DNA from: Betaproteobacteria bacterium
GTDB taxonomy: Bacteria > Pseudomonadota > Gammaproteobacteria > Burkholderiales > SG8-41
Assembly (NCBI GenBank): GCA_025363435.1
Contig: JANYDY010000102.1
Location: 1 to 43,487, forward strand
DNA: 43,487 bases
Direction: 5' to 3'
In this document: positions 15,286 through 23,342 of the stretch, piece after piece
Numbering within the stretch: the stretch's first letter is position 1
Layout of the letters: every line of letters starts with the position of its first letter
Notes under the pieces: model-generated
What the model was told of the DNA's origin: nothing
Databases searched by the model: none
What the model saw: only the letters and a program-made list of their open reading frames with translations
Program-made: the position numbers and the translations under genes

Positions 15286-16434
15286 ATGGATCACGCAGAA
15301 AACAAACATTCGGTCGGCGCGGTAACCCCGCAGAAAGCGCGCTTCGATGCACCGCTTTCATTAAGCAGCGGCGCAACGCTCGCCGGCTACGAACTCGCCT
15401 ACGAAACCTACGGCACGCTCAATGCGAACCGCTCGAACGCGGTGCTGGTCTGCCACGCGCTGAACGCCTCGCACCATGTCGCCGGTTTTTACGCCAACGA
15501 CCCCGCCAACCTCGGCTGGTGGGACAACATGATCGGTCCGGGAAAACCGCTCGACACCAACCGTTTTTTTGTTATCGGCGTCAACAATCTCGGCGGCTGC
15601 TTCGGCTCGACCGGGCCTTTGTCACCGAACCCGGCGACCGGCAAACCGTGGGGCGCTGATTTTCCGGTGGTCACGGTTGAAGACTGGGTCAACACGCAGG
15701 CCCTGCTCGCCGATCAACTCGGCGTCAAGCGTTTCGCCGCGGTGATGGGCGGCAGCCTCGGCGCGATGCAGGCGATGTCGTGGACCATCCAGTATCCGGA
15801 ACGCGTCGGCCACGCGCTGGTGATCGCCGGGGCGCCCAATCTGTCGGCGCAGAATATCGCCTTCAACGAAGTCGCGCGCCAGGCCATCATCACCGATCCG
15901 GATTTTCACGGCGGCCATTACTACGAGCACAACACGCGGCCGACGCGCGGCCTGCGGGTAGCGCGCATGGTCGGCCACATTACCTATCTGTCGGACGACG
16001 AGATGGCGAACAAGTTCGGGCGGCTGCTCAGGAACGGCAAGCTCAATTATTCCTTCGACGTCGAGTTCGAAATCGAGTCGTACCTGCGCCATCAGGGCAA
16101 CAAGTTTTCCGACTATTTCGACGCCAACACCTATCTGCGCATCACCAAAGTGCTCGATTACTTCGACCCCGCGGCGGCGCACGGCGGCAACCTGAGCCTG
16201 GCGCTGGAGCCGGCGACCGCGGCCTTTCTGGTCGTCTCCTTCACCACCGACTGGCGCTTCTCGCCCGAGCGTTCGCGCGAAATCGTCAAAGCCCTGCTCG
16301 ACAACAGAAGTGCCGTCAGCTACGCCGAAATCGATGCGCCGCACGGCCACGACGCCTTTCTGCTCGACGATGCGCGTTACCACCGTCTCGTCGGCGCTTA
16401 CTTCGAGCGCATCGCGCAGGAGCTCGCGTCATGA
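15286..16434 (+). CDS. metX: Homoserine O-acyltransferase MetX
   Basis: 382 residues from ATG 15286; upstream in-frame sequence is riboswitch and terminator. An alpha/beta-hydrolase enzyme that activates homoserine with acetyl- or succinyl-CoA at the entry of methionine synthesis. Conserved features are [17 protein letters not shown], the nucleophile elbow [14 protein letters not shown] with the catalytic Ser, the Asp in FTTDWRFSP and the His in [11 protein letters not shown]. The acyl donor cannot be decided from these motifs alone; pairing with metW is often seen with the succinyl type. It overlaps metW by four bases. Expression should fall when SAM is abundant, if the leader works as read here. 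Confidence 0.96.
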   Translation: MDHAENKHSVGAVTPQKARFDAPLSLSSGATLAGYELAYETYGTLNANRSNAVLVCHALNASHHVAGFYANDPANLGWWDNMIGPGKPLDTNRFFVIGVNNLGGCFGSTGPLSPNPATGKPWGADFPVVTVEDWVNTQALLADQLGVKRFAAVMGGSLGAMQAMSWTIQYPERVGHALVIAGAPNLSAQNIAFNEVARQAIITDPDFHGGHYYEHNTRPTRGLRVARMVGHITYLSDDEMANKFGRLLRNGKLNYSFDVEFEIESYLRHQGNKFSDYFDANTYLRITKVLDYFDPAAAHGGNLSLALEPATAAFLVVSFTTDWRFSPERSREIVKALLDNRSAVSYAEIDAPHGHDAFLLDDARYHRLVGAYFERIAQELAS

Positions 16435-17048
16435 CCGGCAGCGGCGTGCAACGTTCCGATTTTGCGGCGATCGCCAACTGGATCAAACCCGACGCGCGCG
16501 TGCTCGACCTCGGCTGCGCCGACGGTTCGCTGCTGCGTTACCTGGCCGAACAACGCGGCAGCATCGGTTACGGCGTCGAAATCGATGATGACCGCGTGCT
16601 GGCGTGCATAAAGAACAACGTCAACGTGATTCAGGGTGATATCGAACGCCGGCTTGGCGAATTCGCCGACGCCTCATTCGATTACGTAGTGCTGTCGCAA
16701 ACGCTGCAGGCGGTGCGCAGCAGCGAGCGCGTGGTGCGCGAAATGCTGCGCGTCGGCCGCGAAGGGATCGTCACCTTTCCGAATTTCGGTTACTGGCGCA
16801 ACCGCCTGCACGTACTGGGTGGCCATATGCCGGTGTCGGACAACATTCCCTTCGAATGGTACGACACGCCGAACATCCACCTCTGCACGACCACCGACTT
16901 CGAGGATTTCTGCAGCGCCTACGGCGTACACATACTCGAACGCATCGTCATGGACAACGACGGCGGCACCGTGCGCGTGCTGCCGAATTTGCTCGGCAGC
17001 CTGGCCATCTACCGCTTCGAGCGCGCGCCGTCGCTCATGGAAACCTGA
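16431..17048 (+). CDS. metW: MetW, methionine-biosynthesis partner protein (methyltransferase fold)
   Basis: 205 residues, ATG overlapping the metX stop as ATGA. It has a class I methyltransferase fold with motif [16 protein letters not shown], acidic [11 protein letters not shown] and [11 protein letters not shown], and the MetW signature [13 protein letters not shown]-like ([16 protein letters not shown]), followed by [18 protein letters not shown]. MetW is needed together with MetX for homoserine acylation in several proteobacteria and forms a complex with it; its own methyltransferase activity is unproven. It is the last gene of the riboswitch-controlled transcript. The 66 bases after the stop hold no recognisable terminator. 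Confidence 0.95.
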   Translation: MTGSGVQRSDFAAIANWIKPDARVLDLGCADGSLLRYLAEQRGSIGYGVEIDDDRVLACIKNNVNVIQGDIERRLGEFADASFDYVVLSQTLQAVRSSERVVREMLRVGREGIVTFPNFGYWRNRLHVLGGHMPVSDNIPFEWYDTPNIHLCTTTDFEDFCSAYGVHILERIVMDNDGGTVRVLPNLLGSLAIYRFERAPSLMET

Positions 17049-17114
17049 TCGCCTGTTCCGGTTTGATGCCGGCGGTGCGTTCCGTCGCGGACAATGCGAC
17101 GCCTTGGAACACCA

Positions 17115-17465
17115 TCATTCAGTGCTGATTTTTACCGAACGTGCAATATCGGTGAAGCGCTTGAGCTCGGTGTCGATGAAGCGGCGGAATTCCGCCGGCG
17201 AATTGCCGACCGGCTCATAACCGCCGGCCAATATATATTCGCGGATTTTTGGCAGTTGCAATGCGCGCACGATTTCGCGGTGCACGACGGCGACGCTGGC
17301 GGCAGGCGTGCGCGCCACCGCATCGGGATTGCCACCGGCCGGAAATGGCACGATCAGGCGTATCGGCCGCGCCGGGTACTCCGATACAGCCGGTGCAGCA
17401 ACCGCAAGGCCTGCGCAAAACACCGGCGCTCCAAAACCAACAAGTGCTGCCGTTGCCGGATTCAT
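17115..17465 (-). pseudogene. Bug/TctC-type tricarboxylate-binding protein with a large internal deletion
   Basis: 116-residue frame from ATG 17465. Residues 1-56 are the normal Bug N-terminus: signal peptide, then YPARPIRLIVPFPAGGNPDAVAR. At ARTPAAS it jumps to the C-terminal region VVHREIVRALQLPKIREYIL and on to the end (AEFRRFIDTELKRFTDIA). Compared with the complete Bug protein at 19.8-20.8 kb, about 200 central residues, comprising most of both binding lobes, are missing. The frame is intact, so a stable mini-protein could still be exported, but it could not bind ligand in the known way. It starts five bases after the dehydrogenase stop, as the downstream gene of that unit. Confidence 0.8.
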
Positions 17466-17469
17466 GTTT

Positions 17470-18450
17470 TTACCGGCGTGGCGCCGGCACTTGCGGGTTG
17501 GCAGCGTCGAGCGGACTGCCGCGTTCAAAAGCCAGCACGCGCGCGAACTGGTCTGCGTAATACCGCTCAAGCTGGTCGCGCTCGACGTAACCGAGATGCG
17601 GCGTACACACCACATTATCCATATTGAGCAGCGGTTGATTCAGATCAGTCACCGGCTCCGCATCGAACACATCAACGGCGGCGAGACCGGGCCGCCCGGC
17701 CTTGAGCGCGGCCACCAGCGCACCGGCTTCAATCAACTCGGCGCGGCTGGTGTTGACGATCAGCGCGCCGGGCTTCATGCGCGCGAGGTCTTCCGCCTTG
17801 ACCATGCCGCGCGTTTCGGCATTCAGCCGCACGTGCAGGCACAAGACATCGGACTCCTCGAACAAAGCCTGGCGACCGGGCGCTGCCGCGTATCCGTCGG
17901 CGCGCGCCGACGCCAGCCCGCTTTCACGCGACCAGATCAGCACGCGCATGCCGAAGGCGCGGCCGAAACCGGCAACCTGCTGGCCGATGCGGCCATAGCC
18001 CCAGACGCCCAGCGTGCGCCCGCGCAGTCCGGCGCCCAGACCGCATTGCCATGTACCGCGCTTCAAACTCGCCATTTGCTGCGGAATCTGTCGCAGCGAA
18101 GAAATGATCAGGCCCCAGGTCAGTTCCGCAGTCGCTGAAGACGGCCGCGGCTTGCCCCCGCATAACAACACTCCATGCGCAGTGCAGGCCGCCAGATCAA
18201 CATGCGGATAGGGGCCATTCAACGTCAGCATTTTCAGTTTCGGCAAACGCGCGATCAGGTCGGCGCGTATAGGCGTGCGTTCACGCAGCAATACAATCGC
18301 ATCGGCGTCCTGCAGGCGTTCGGCGAGCGCAGCGGTGTCTTTTGTGTGATCGCGCCAGATGGTGACTTTGTGCGCCGCCAGTTGCGCGTAACAATCCAGC
18401 GTGCGCACAGTGTCGAATTCATCGTCGAGTATTGCGATATTCAAGGGCAC
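17470..18450 (-). CDS. D-isomer-specific 2-hydroxyacid dehydrogenase family protein
   Basis: 326 residues with the split catalytic domain and inserted Rossmann domain of the D-2-hydroxyacid dehydrogenases. The nucleotide motif GVWGYGRIGQQVAGFGRAFG lies near residue 148, and the next acidic-position stretch reads LIWSRE, an Arg-containing context that might favour NADP. The catalytic trio is visible: Arg in NTSRAELIEAG, Glu in DVFDAEPV and His in CTPHLGYV. Relatives include phosphoglycerate and glyoxylate/hydroxypyruvate reductases; I cannot choose a substrate. A Bug-protein remnant follows directly, suggesting that the original unit handled an imported organic acid. Confidence 0.88.
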   Translation of the reverse strand: MPLNIAILDDEFDTVRTLDCYAQLAAHKVTIWRDHTKDTAALAERLQDADAIVLLRERTPIRADLIARLPKLKMLTLNGPYPHVDLAACTAHGVLLCGGKPRPSSATAELTWGLIISSLRQIPQQMASLKRGTWQCGLGAGLRGRTLGVWGYGRIGQQVAGFGRAFGMRVLIWSRESGLASARADGYAAAPGRQALFEESDVLCLHVRLNAETRGMVKAEDLARMKPGALIVNTSRAELIEAGALVAALKAGRPGLAAVDVFDAEPVTDLNQPLLNMDNVVCTPHLGYVERDQLERYYADQFARVLAFERGSPLDAANPQVPAPRR

Positions 18451-18642
18451 GGCCTTTCAAAATCCCGCAACAGCGGGAACCGGATAATCGCAGAATTGGC
18501 GACCGGCGGCGAGTCATGCGCCGGCGGCCGGTTTGCACTCACGCGCGGCGTGGCGTAATGTAGTCGCGGCAAACAGCGCGCATGGCAGGCGCCGGGGCAG
18601 CAAGCCGGCAACACCGATAGCAGTTCCAATCCGGAGCACGTC

Positions 18643-19170
18643 ATGATTGAAAAAATTGTCATCGCCATCGTCGTTGTGATCGTCGCCATCCTCGGCTACG
18701 CCGTGTCGCTGCCCGATACCTTCCGGGTTGAGCGCAGCATCAGCATCAAGGCGTCGCCCGAAAAAATATTTTCGCGTATTAACGATTTCCACCGCTGGGC
18801 CGAATGGTCCCCGTGGGAAAATCTCGATCCGCATTTGAAACGCACCTATCGCGGACTGGTGCCCGGCGCGGGCTCAAGTTATCTGTGGGAAGGCAACGAC
18901 AAGGTCGGCGCCGGCAGCATGGAAATACTGGTTTCTGAAGCACCGCACAAAATCGGCATCAAACTCGATTTCATCCGCCCGTTCGAGGGCCACAACACCA
19001 CCGAATTTACCCTCGCCGCGAAAGGCGAATACACCGAGGTAACGTGGGCGATGTTCGGCCCCAGCCCGTACACCTCGAAACTCATGGGCGTTTTTTTCAG
19101 CATGGATCGCATCGTCGGCAAGGACTTTGAAACGGGATTGGCCAATCTGAAAACAGCGACTGAAAAATAG
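18643..19170 (+). CDS. Membrane-anchored SRPBCC/polyketide-cyclase-like protein
   Basis: 175 residues. Residues 1-24 form one hydrophobic helix (IVIAIVVVIVAILGYAVSL) serving as an uncleaved anchor or signal. The remainder is a START/SRPBCC fold opening VERSISIKASPEKIFSRIND and WAEWSPWENLDPHLKRTY, the common pattern of the polyketide cyclase 2 group. Such proteins bind hydrophobic ligands in a helix-grip cavity; the ligand is unknown. It stands alone between leftward genes. Its last codons form the left half of a hairpin that also ends the opposing GST operon. The 192 bases before it hold a short CCCGC/GCGGG hairpin near 18464 and nothing else I can name. Confidence 0.85.
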   Translation: MIEKIVIAIVVVIVAILGYAVSLPDTFRVERSISIKASPEKIFSRINDFHRWAEWSPWENLDPHLKRTYRGLVPGAGSSYLWEGNDKVGAGSMEILVSEAPHKIGIKLDFIRPFEGHNTTEFTLAAKGEYTEVTWAMFGPSPYTSKLMGVFFSMDRIVGKDFETGLANLKTATEK

Positions 19171-19176
19171 TCGCTG
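19150..19176 (-). terminator. Terminator between convergent SRPBCC and GST operon
   Basis: CAGCGACT (19154-19161) and AGTCGCTG (19169-19176) form a perfect 8-bp stem with a 7-base loop. On the minus strand four T follow (19153-19150). It spans the SRPBCC stop codon, so it may work in both directions, though the plus side has only a weak T-run. Confidence 0.65.
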
Positions 19177-19181
19177 CAGTT

Positions 19182-19781
19182 TCAGACTTTCCAGCGTTCG
19201 GGCCAGTTCGGCAAAGCCTTGCAGCGCTTGAGCCATGCGGCAATGCCCGGATAAGCGTCCAGCCCGATACCGCCCTGCGGCGCCGTTTCGGCATAGGGAA
19301 AGCACGCGATATCGGCAAGCGTCGGATGACCGAGTGCGAGCCATTCGTTTTGCGCGAGCCGTTGTTCCAGCACGTCGAGTGCAACCCGGCCGTTGGCCTG
19401 CATCTGCTCAAGCGTGCCGGCGCTGTAGATGCCGCGCATAAGACCGCGCCGCGCGTACTGCAACCCGAACTGCATTTCGTTGCCGGCGAGCGCCGTCCAA
19501 TTCATCACTTCGGCCATCGGCGCAGGCGTCGACGGCAGCCACTGCTCGCCGCCGAATTTACGCGCGATGTAAACGAGGCAGGCCGCCGAATCCCACAACA
19601 CGGTGTCGCCGTCGACAATCGCCGGCACCTGGCCGCGCGGATTGATCTTCAGGTAATCCGCATGCTTGTGCGCGTGCGCGCGGAAGTCGACCATCACCTC
19701 TTCATAGTCAACGCCGAGCAGCGCCAGCAACACACGCAACTTGTACGAATTGCCCGACTGCTTCCAGACATAAACCTTCAC
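19182..19781 (-). CDS. Glutathione S-transferase family protein
   Basis: 199 residues from GTG 19781, chosen because the thioredoxin-fold domain (KVYVWKQSGNSYKLRVLLALLG) starts there; the longer frame runs into the Bug gene. The glutathione-binding region is visible as INPRGQVPAIVDGDTVLWDSAACLVYIA, with the cis-Pro after Val and the SNAIL-like DSAA. An all-helical C-terminal domain follows (WLALGHPTLADIACFPY). The catalytic residue is probably the Ser in QSGNSYK. It is the last gene of a five-gene operon, seven bases after the Bug stop, which suggests a glutathione-dependent isomerisation or detoxification step in that pathway, but the substrate is unknown. Confidence 0.88.
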   Translation of the reverse strand: MKVYVWKQSGNSYKLRVLLALLGVDYEEVMVDFRAHAHKHADYLKINPRGQVPAIVDGDTVLWDSAACLVYIARKFGGEQWLPSTPAPMAEVMNWTALAGNEMQFGLQYARRGLMRGIYSAGTLEQMQANGRVALDVLEQRLAQNEWLALGHPTLADIACFPYAETAPQGGIGLDAYPGIAAWLKRCKALPNWPERWKV

Positions 19782-19788
19782 CGTGTGC

Positions 19789-20775
19789 TTATTCCGGCTG
19801 GATCTTGGCGATGCGCGCAGCCTCGGCGTAACGCACGAGTTCGGCGTCGACGTATTTGGCAAGCTCCTCCGGCGTGCTGGCGAGCACCTCCCAGCCGCCG
19901 CTGACGAAAAAGTCGCGCACCTTCGGCACCTGCATGGCTTTTTTCACCTCGGACTGCAGACGCATGACGATCTCGCGCGGCGTTTTCGCCGGTGCAAACC
20001 ACGCGTTCCACGTAAAGTGCACGACGAACCCTGGCAGCCCCGACTCCGACACCGTCGGCAATTCCGGCATGCCGTCCCAGCGCTTCGAACCGGTAAACGC
20101 AATCGCGCGCAAGCGTCCGGCCTTGACCTGTTGCACACCGGCCGGCGGCTGCAAAATGATCAGACTGATTTCGCCGCCAAGCAGTGCGTTCAACGCCGGC
20201 GCCACACCCTTGTACGGCACATGCAGCATATTGAGCCCGGCGCGTGCGTTAAAGAGCTCGGTTGCCAGATGCAGCGTATTACCCACTCCCGGCGAACCAT
20301 AGCTGAGCGGTTTGTTTTGCGTCTTTGCATAGGCGATCAATTCTTTCACATTCGTCGCCTGCACCGACGGGTGCGCCAGCATCAGGTAGCCGAAACCCTG
20401 CGCGATGTTGGTAATCGGCGTGAAATCGCGATGCAGATCGTAGGCGAGTTTTTTGTAGACGATGGTATTCAAGGCAAACGACGGCGTTGCGTGCACCAGC
20501 GTATAGCCGTCGGGCGCGCCCTTAGCGCCCAGCTCATAGGCAATCACGCCGTTGGCGCCGGTGCGATTGTCGACCACGATGCTGCCGCCCAACTGCGACT
20601 CGACCTGCGTCGCAACCATGCGCCCCAGCGCATCCGGCGTGCCGCCGGCCGGGAACGGCATAAGCAAACGGATCGGGCGGTCTGGATAAGTCGATTTACT
20701 CTTCGGCGCAGATTGCGCCAACGCACCGCTCACAGCAAACATCGCGATCGCAAAGAGTAAAAAATTTCTTCGCAT
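19789..20775 (-). CDS. Bug/TctC-family tripartite tricarboxylate-type solute-binding protein
   Basis: 328 residues from ATG 20775, supported by GGAG nine bases upstream; an earlier TTG is less likely. The signal peptide MRRNFLLFAIAMFAVSGALAQ leads into YPDRPIRLLMPFPAGGTPDALGRM, the Bug hallmark, then GANGVIAYELGAKGAPDGYT and MLHVPYKGVAPALNALLGGEI. It binds a carboxylated solute in the periplasm. No TctA/TctB membrane genes are present, as is common for the expanded Bug families of Burkholderiales, so it may work with a distant transporter or as a sensor. Its place in an operon with aconitase-like subunits hints at a tri- or dicarboxylate ligand. Confidence 0.93.
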   Translation of the reverse strand: MRRNFLLFAIAMFAVSGALAQSAPKSKSTYPDRPIRLLMPFPAGGTPDALGRMVATQVESQLGGSIVVDNRTGANGVIAYELGAKGAPDGYTLVHATPSFALNTIVYKKLAYDLHRDFTPITNIAQGFGYLMLAHPSVQATNVKELIAYAKTQNKPLSYGSPGVGNTLHLATELFNARAGLNMLHVPYKGVAPALNALLGGEISLIILQPPAGVQQVKAGRLRAIAFTGSKRWDGMPELPTVSESGLPGFVVHFTWNAWFAPAKTPREIVMRLQSEVKKAMQVPKVRDFFVSGGWEVLASTPEELAKYVDAELVRYAEAARIAKIQPE

Positions 20776-20799
20776 CAAAATTTTCTCCGGCAATAAAAC

Positions 20800-21360
20800 T
20801 CAGCGATTCCTGGTCAGCGGCGGCGTGACACCTGCCGGCAGCGCCATTTCGTGCGCGATCACCGTCATCGCCACCATCGTGTAATAACCGAGCAATGCGG
20901 TCAGTTCAACTACACCCGGCGCGCCGAACAGATCGAGTGCGCGCTGGTAGGTTTTGTCGCTGACGATTTTTTTCTCGGTGAGTTCGGTGCAATAGTCGTA
21001 GACCGCTTCGTCTTTGGCGTCCGCAAAGACCGGGCGCTGGTTTTTCGCCATTGCATCAACCACCTCTTGCGGCAGACCGTTTTTGGTAGCAATGCCCATG
21101 TGCGCGTTGAACACGTAGTCGCAATCCATGCCGCGCGCAGCAAGCAGTATGGTGAATTCGCTCAAGCGCAACGGAAACGTGCTCTTCAGGCGCAGTATCT
21201 CGCCGAGCGGATGCCACACCTCGGTGATTTCAGGACAATGCAGCGAGACACGATAAGGGCCGGGAATACGGCCACCGCGTTTACCGAGAATGGCGTCGAC
21301 GACACGCCTTTGCACCGGCGTGAAATCGCTGGTTTCAGTGAATGTTGGAATACGAGGCAC
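20800..21360 (-). CDS. Carboxymuconolactone decarboxylase (AhpD-like) family protein
   Basis: 186 residues, all-helical CMD fold. The conserved region is LSEFTILLAARGMDCDYVFNAHMGIA with Cys80 and His87. The second Cys of the AhpD CxxC is Val83, so a peroxidase-type disulfide cycle is unlikely and the protein sits with the decarboxylase-like or uncharacterised branch. The start MPRIPTFTETSDFTPVQRRVV is typical of stand-alone CMD proteins in catabolic operons. It lies 23 bases after the small dehydratase subunit and 24 before the Bug gene, third of five. The substrate is not known; a lactone or acid produced from the dehydratase product is a reasonable guess. Confidence 0.85.
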   Translation of the reverse strand: MPRIPTFTETSDFTPVQRRVVDAILGKRGGRIPGPYRVSLHCPEITEVWHPLGEILRLKSTFPLRLSEFTILLAARGMDCDYVFNAHMGIATKNGLPQEVVDAMAKNQRPVFADAKDEAVYDYCTELTEKKIVSDKTYQRALDLFGAPGVVELTALLGYYTMVAMTVIAHEMALPAGVTPPLTRNR

Positions 21361-21383
21361 GATGGTTCCTTTTTTTGATTGCT

Positions 21384-21887
21384 TCAGACGGATGCTTCGC
21401 GTGCCAGGCGCGCGCGCAGATAATTTTTTTCGCCGCCGAGTTCGATCATTTCACGCAGAAATTCCGGCAGAGAATTCGTTTTGATGGTTTTACCGCTGGT
21501 CAGATTGCGCAGCTGCCAGTTCGCGGTATCGAGTTCGAGTTTATCGCCGGCATTGGAAAATTCAATAATGCCCGGACAGCTGATCGCCCACAGTCCGGCG
21601 CTCGCCGCGTTGGTAATAAACAATTTTCCCAGCGACTCCGCAATTACTGCGCCGATGCCGAGCCCGATCACCGCCACATGGGCGGCAGTCGAAGAGCCGC
21701 AGCCGAAATTTTTACCGGCGACGATAAAGTCACCGGGCTGCGCCTTCGCGGCAAAACCAGCGTCAAGTTCTTCAAGGCAGTGCGCCCCCTGCTCTTTGGC
21801 CGGCAGATGCGAATAAGCCTTGCCGCGGATCAGGTCGGTGCTTATGTCTTCCTGCGTGAATTTCCAGGCATTGCCGCTGAGTTTCAT
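21384..21887 (-). CDS. Isopropylmalate/homoaconitate dehydratase-like small subunit
   Basis: 167 residues from ATG 21887, aconitase-X swivel domain of LeuD type. The motif GKNFGCGSSTAAHVAVIGLGIG carries the conserved substrate-binding GSS, and FTQEDISTDLIRGKAY is the family opening. Its size fits the short archaeal-like LeuD/HacB class, shorter than the about 200-residue E. coli LeuD, and it pairs with a 420-residue large subunit of the matching class ten bases upstream. Because no leuA or leuB is near and the neighbours are a solute-binding protein, a CMD protein and a GST, I favour a catabolic hydratase over leucine synthesis. Confidence 0.85.
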   Translation of the reverse strand: MKLSGNAWKFTQEDISTDLIRGKAYSHLPAKEQGAHCLEELDAGFAAKAQPGDFIVAGKNFGCGSSTAAHVAVIGLGIGAVIAESLGKLFITNAASAGLWAISCPGIIEFSNAGDKLELDTANWQLRNLTSGKTIKTNSLPEFLREMIELGGEKNYLRARLAREASV

Positions 21888-21897
21888 AGGCGCCCCG

Positions 21898-23160
21898 TTA
21901 AAAATATTCGCGCGGGCTGGCGATGCAGCCGGCGATCGCCGACGCCACCACCGTCGCCGGCGAAGCCAGATAAATCTCGGCACCCTTGCCCATGCGACCC
22001 TTGTTGTTACGCGTGCTGCTCGAAATCGCCACTTCACCCGGTGCCAATATGCCGCCGTGGATGCCGGGACAGGCGCCGCAATTGGCATTGGTAACGATCG
22101 CATTGGCCTCGTGCAGCGTGTCGATGTAGCCGGCTTTGGTCGCCGCCATCAGCACTTCGCGCGAACCCGGCGTAATGATCAGCCGCACATCGGGATGCAC
22201 TTTGCGGCCCTTGATCACCGCTGCGGCGGTGGCGATATCTTCGAGGCGTCCGCTCGCGCATGAGCCGAGGTAGGCCTGATCGATGCGGCGACCCGCCACC
22301 ACGCTGACCGGTTTGACGTCGTCGCAGTTATGCGGCACCGCCACCTGCGGCTCGATCGCACCGACATCGATTACGTGTGTACTGTCATAGTTGAAATCGG
22401 CATCGGTCTCAAAAACGGTAAACGGTTTCTTGCACCGCGGCTTTAACCATTCAAGTGTCCGCGCATCGGGCTGAATGTACGACGACACCGCGCCCATTTC
22501 AGTGCCCATGTTGCATAGCGTGAAGCGCATATCCATGCTGGCCTCACTCACGTACGAGCCGGCGAATTCGAGCCCCATGCCGAGCGCGCCCTGCTGGCCG
22601 AGAACGCCGTTGACATGCAATGCAACGTCGCGGCCGAACACGCCGGGCCGCAGGCGGCCTTCGAGTTTGATCAGCACGACCTTCGGCACTTCGATCCAGT
22701 AACGGCCCAGTGCGTAGAGCATCATGCGGCCGCCGCCGAGCGAGGTACCGAAAGCGCCGATCGCGCCCACCGTCGGCGCATGCGAATCCTGATTGATGAC
22801 GATGTCGCCGGGGCCGGCGATGCCGCGTTCGACCAGCACCAGATGCGAAATGCCGGCGCCACCGTCAATCACCTCGACGCCATGCGCGCGGTAAAAATCG
22901 CGCCACAGCTTGTGTCCCTCGGCCGCCGACGCCGAAGGCGCGGGCGAACCGTGATCGGAGAATGCAATGATCTTGTGTTTGATCGGCAGATTCTTCACAC
23001 CGAGATCGGTCAGATTGGCGACGAGGTGGCGCGCCTCGGTCGCATTGAACGAGACGATCACACTGAAGATATCCGGTTCTATTTCGAGAAATTCACCGGC
23101 CACCGCGTTGCTGCGCGCCGGCTGCGCCCGCGCGGCGACGATTTTCTGCAATGCATGCAT
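21898..23160 (-). CDS. Isopropylmalate/homoaconitate dehydratase-like large subunit (aconitase family)
   Basis: 420 residues from ATG 23160 (MHALQKIVAARA); upstream in-frame sequence is Arg-rich and unlike the family. The three 4Fe-4S ligands are present: Cys301 in LGSCASGR and Cys361/Cys364 in NCGACPG. The family's DSHT site reads NQDSHAPTVGAIGAFG and the catalytic-region IGSCTNGR reads LGSCASGR, variations that place it away from standard LeuC and towards uncharacterised members such as dimethylmalate- or methylcitrate-type dehydratases. It would move water across a hydroxy-acid carbon pair. It is the first gene of the five-gene operon, with a divergent MFS gene 182 bases away. Confidence 0.85.
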   Translation of the reverse strand: MHALQKIVAARAQPARSNAVAGEFLEIEPDIFSVIVSFNATEARHLVANLTDLGVKNLPIKHKIIAFSDHGSPAPSASAAEGHKLWRDFYRAHGVEVIDGGAGISHLVLVERGIAGPGDIVINQDSHAPTVGAIGAFGTSLGGGRMMLYALGRYWIEVPKVVLIKLEGRLRPGVFGRDVALHVNGVLGQQGALGMGLEFAGSYVSEASMDMRFTLCNMGTEMGAVSSYIQPDARTLEWLKPRCKKPFTVFETDADFNYDSTHVIDVGAIEPQVAVPHNCDDVKPVSVVAGRRIDQAYLGSCASGRLEDIATAAAVIKGRKVHPDVRLIITPGSREVLMAATKAGYIDTLHEANAIVTNANCGACPGIHGGILAPGEVAISSSTRNNKGRMGKGAEIYLASPATVVASAIAGCIASPREYF

Positions 23161-23287
23161 ACCGCCCACGGCGATGCCCCCTGCCGGCGACGACCTGCGT
23201 TGCCGCCTGCTTTCGATGATCGGAATTCCGGTCGCGCGTTGTCGCCTGCTTTTCATTGCGCGCGGTCGCTCGAACCGCCGCCGGATT

Positions 23288-23296
23288 TGCTAGTAT
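23288..23296 (+). promoter_or_regulatory. Extended -10 promoter of the MFS-AsmA-EipA-cupin unit
   Basis: TGCTAGTAT is an extended -10 (TGn plus TAGTAT) predicting a start near 23303, forty bases before the GTG start. No clear -35. Same style as the gshA promoter. Confidence 0.4.
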
Positions 23297-23342
23297 CCTA
23301 CCCCGATATGATTGTTTACGCATCCCGCCGGCCGGCAACACT

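Noticed and set aside
21384-23160. Biosynthetic leuCD
   Set aside because: Motif variants, the short small-subunit class and the operon partners point away from leucine synthesis, so no leu symbols were assigned; not excluded.
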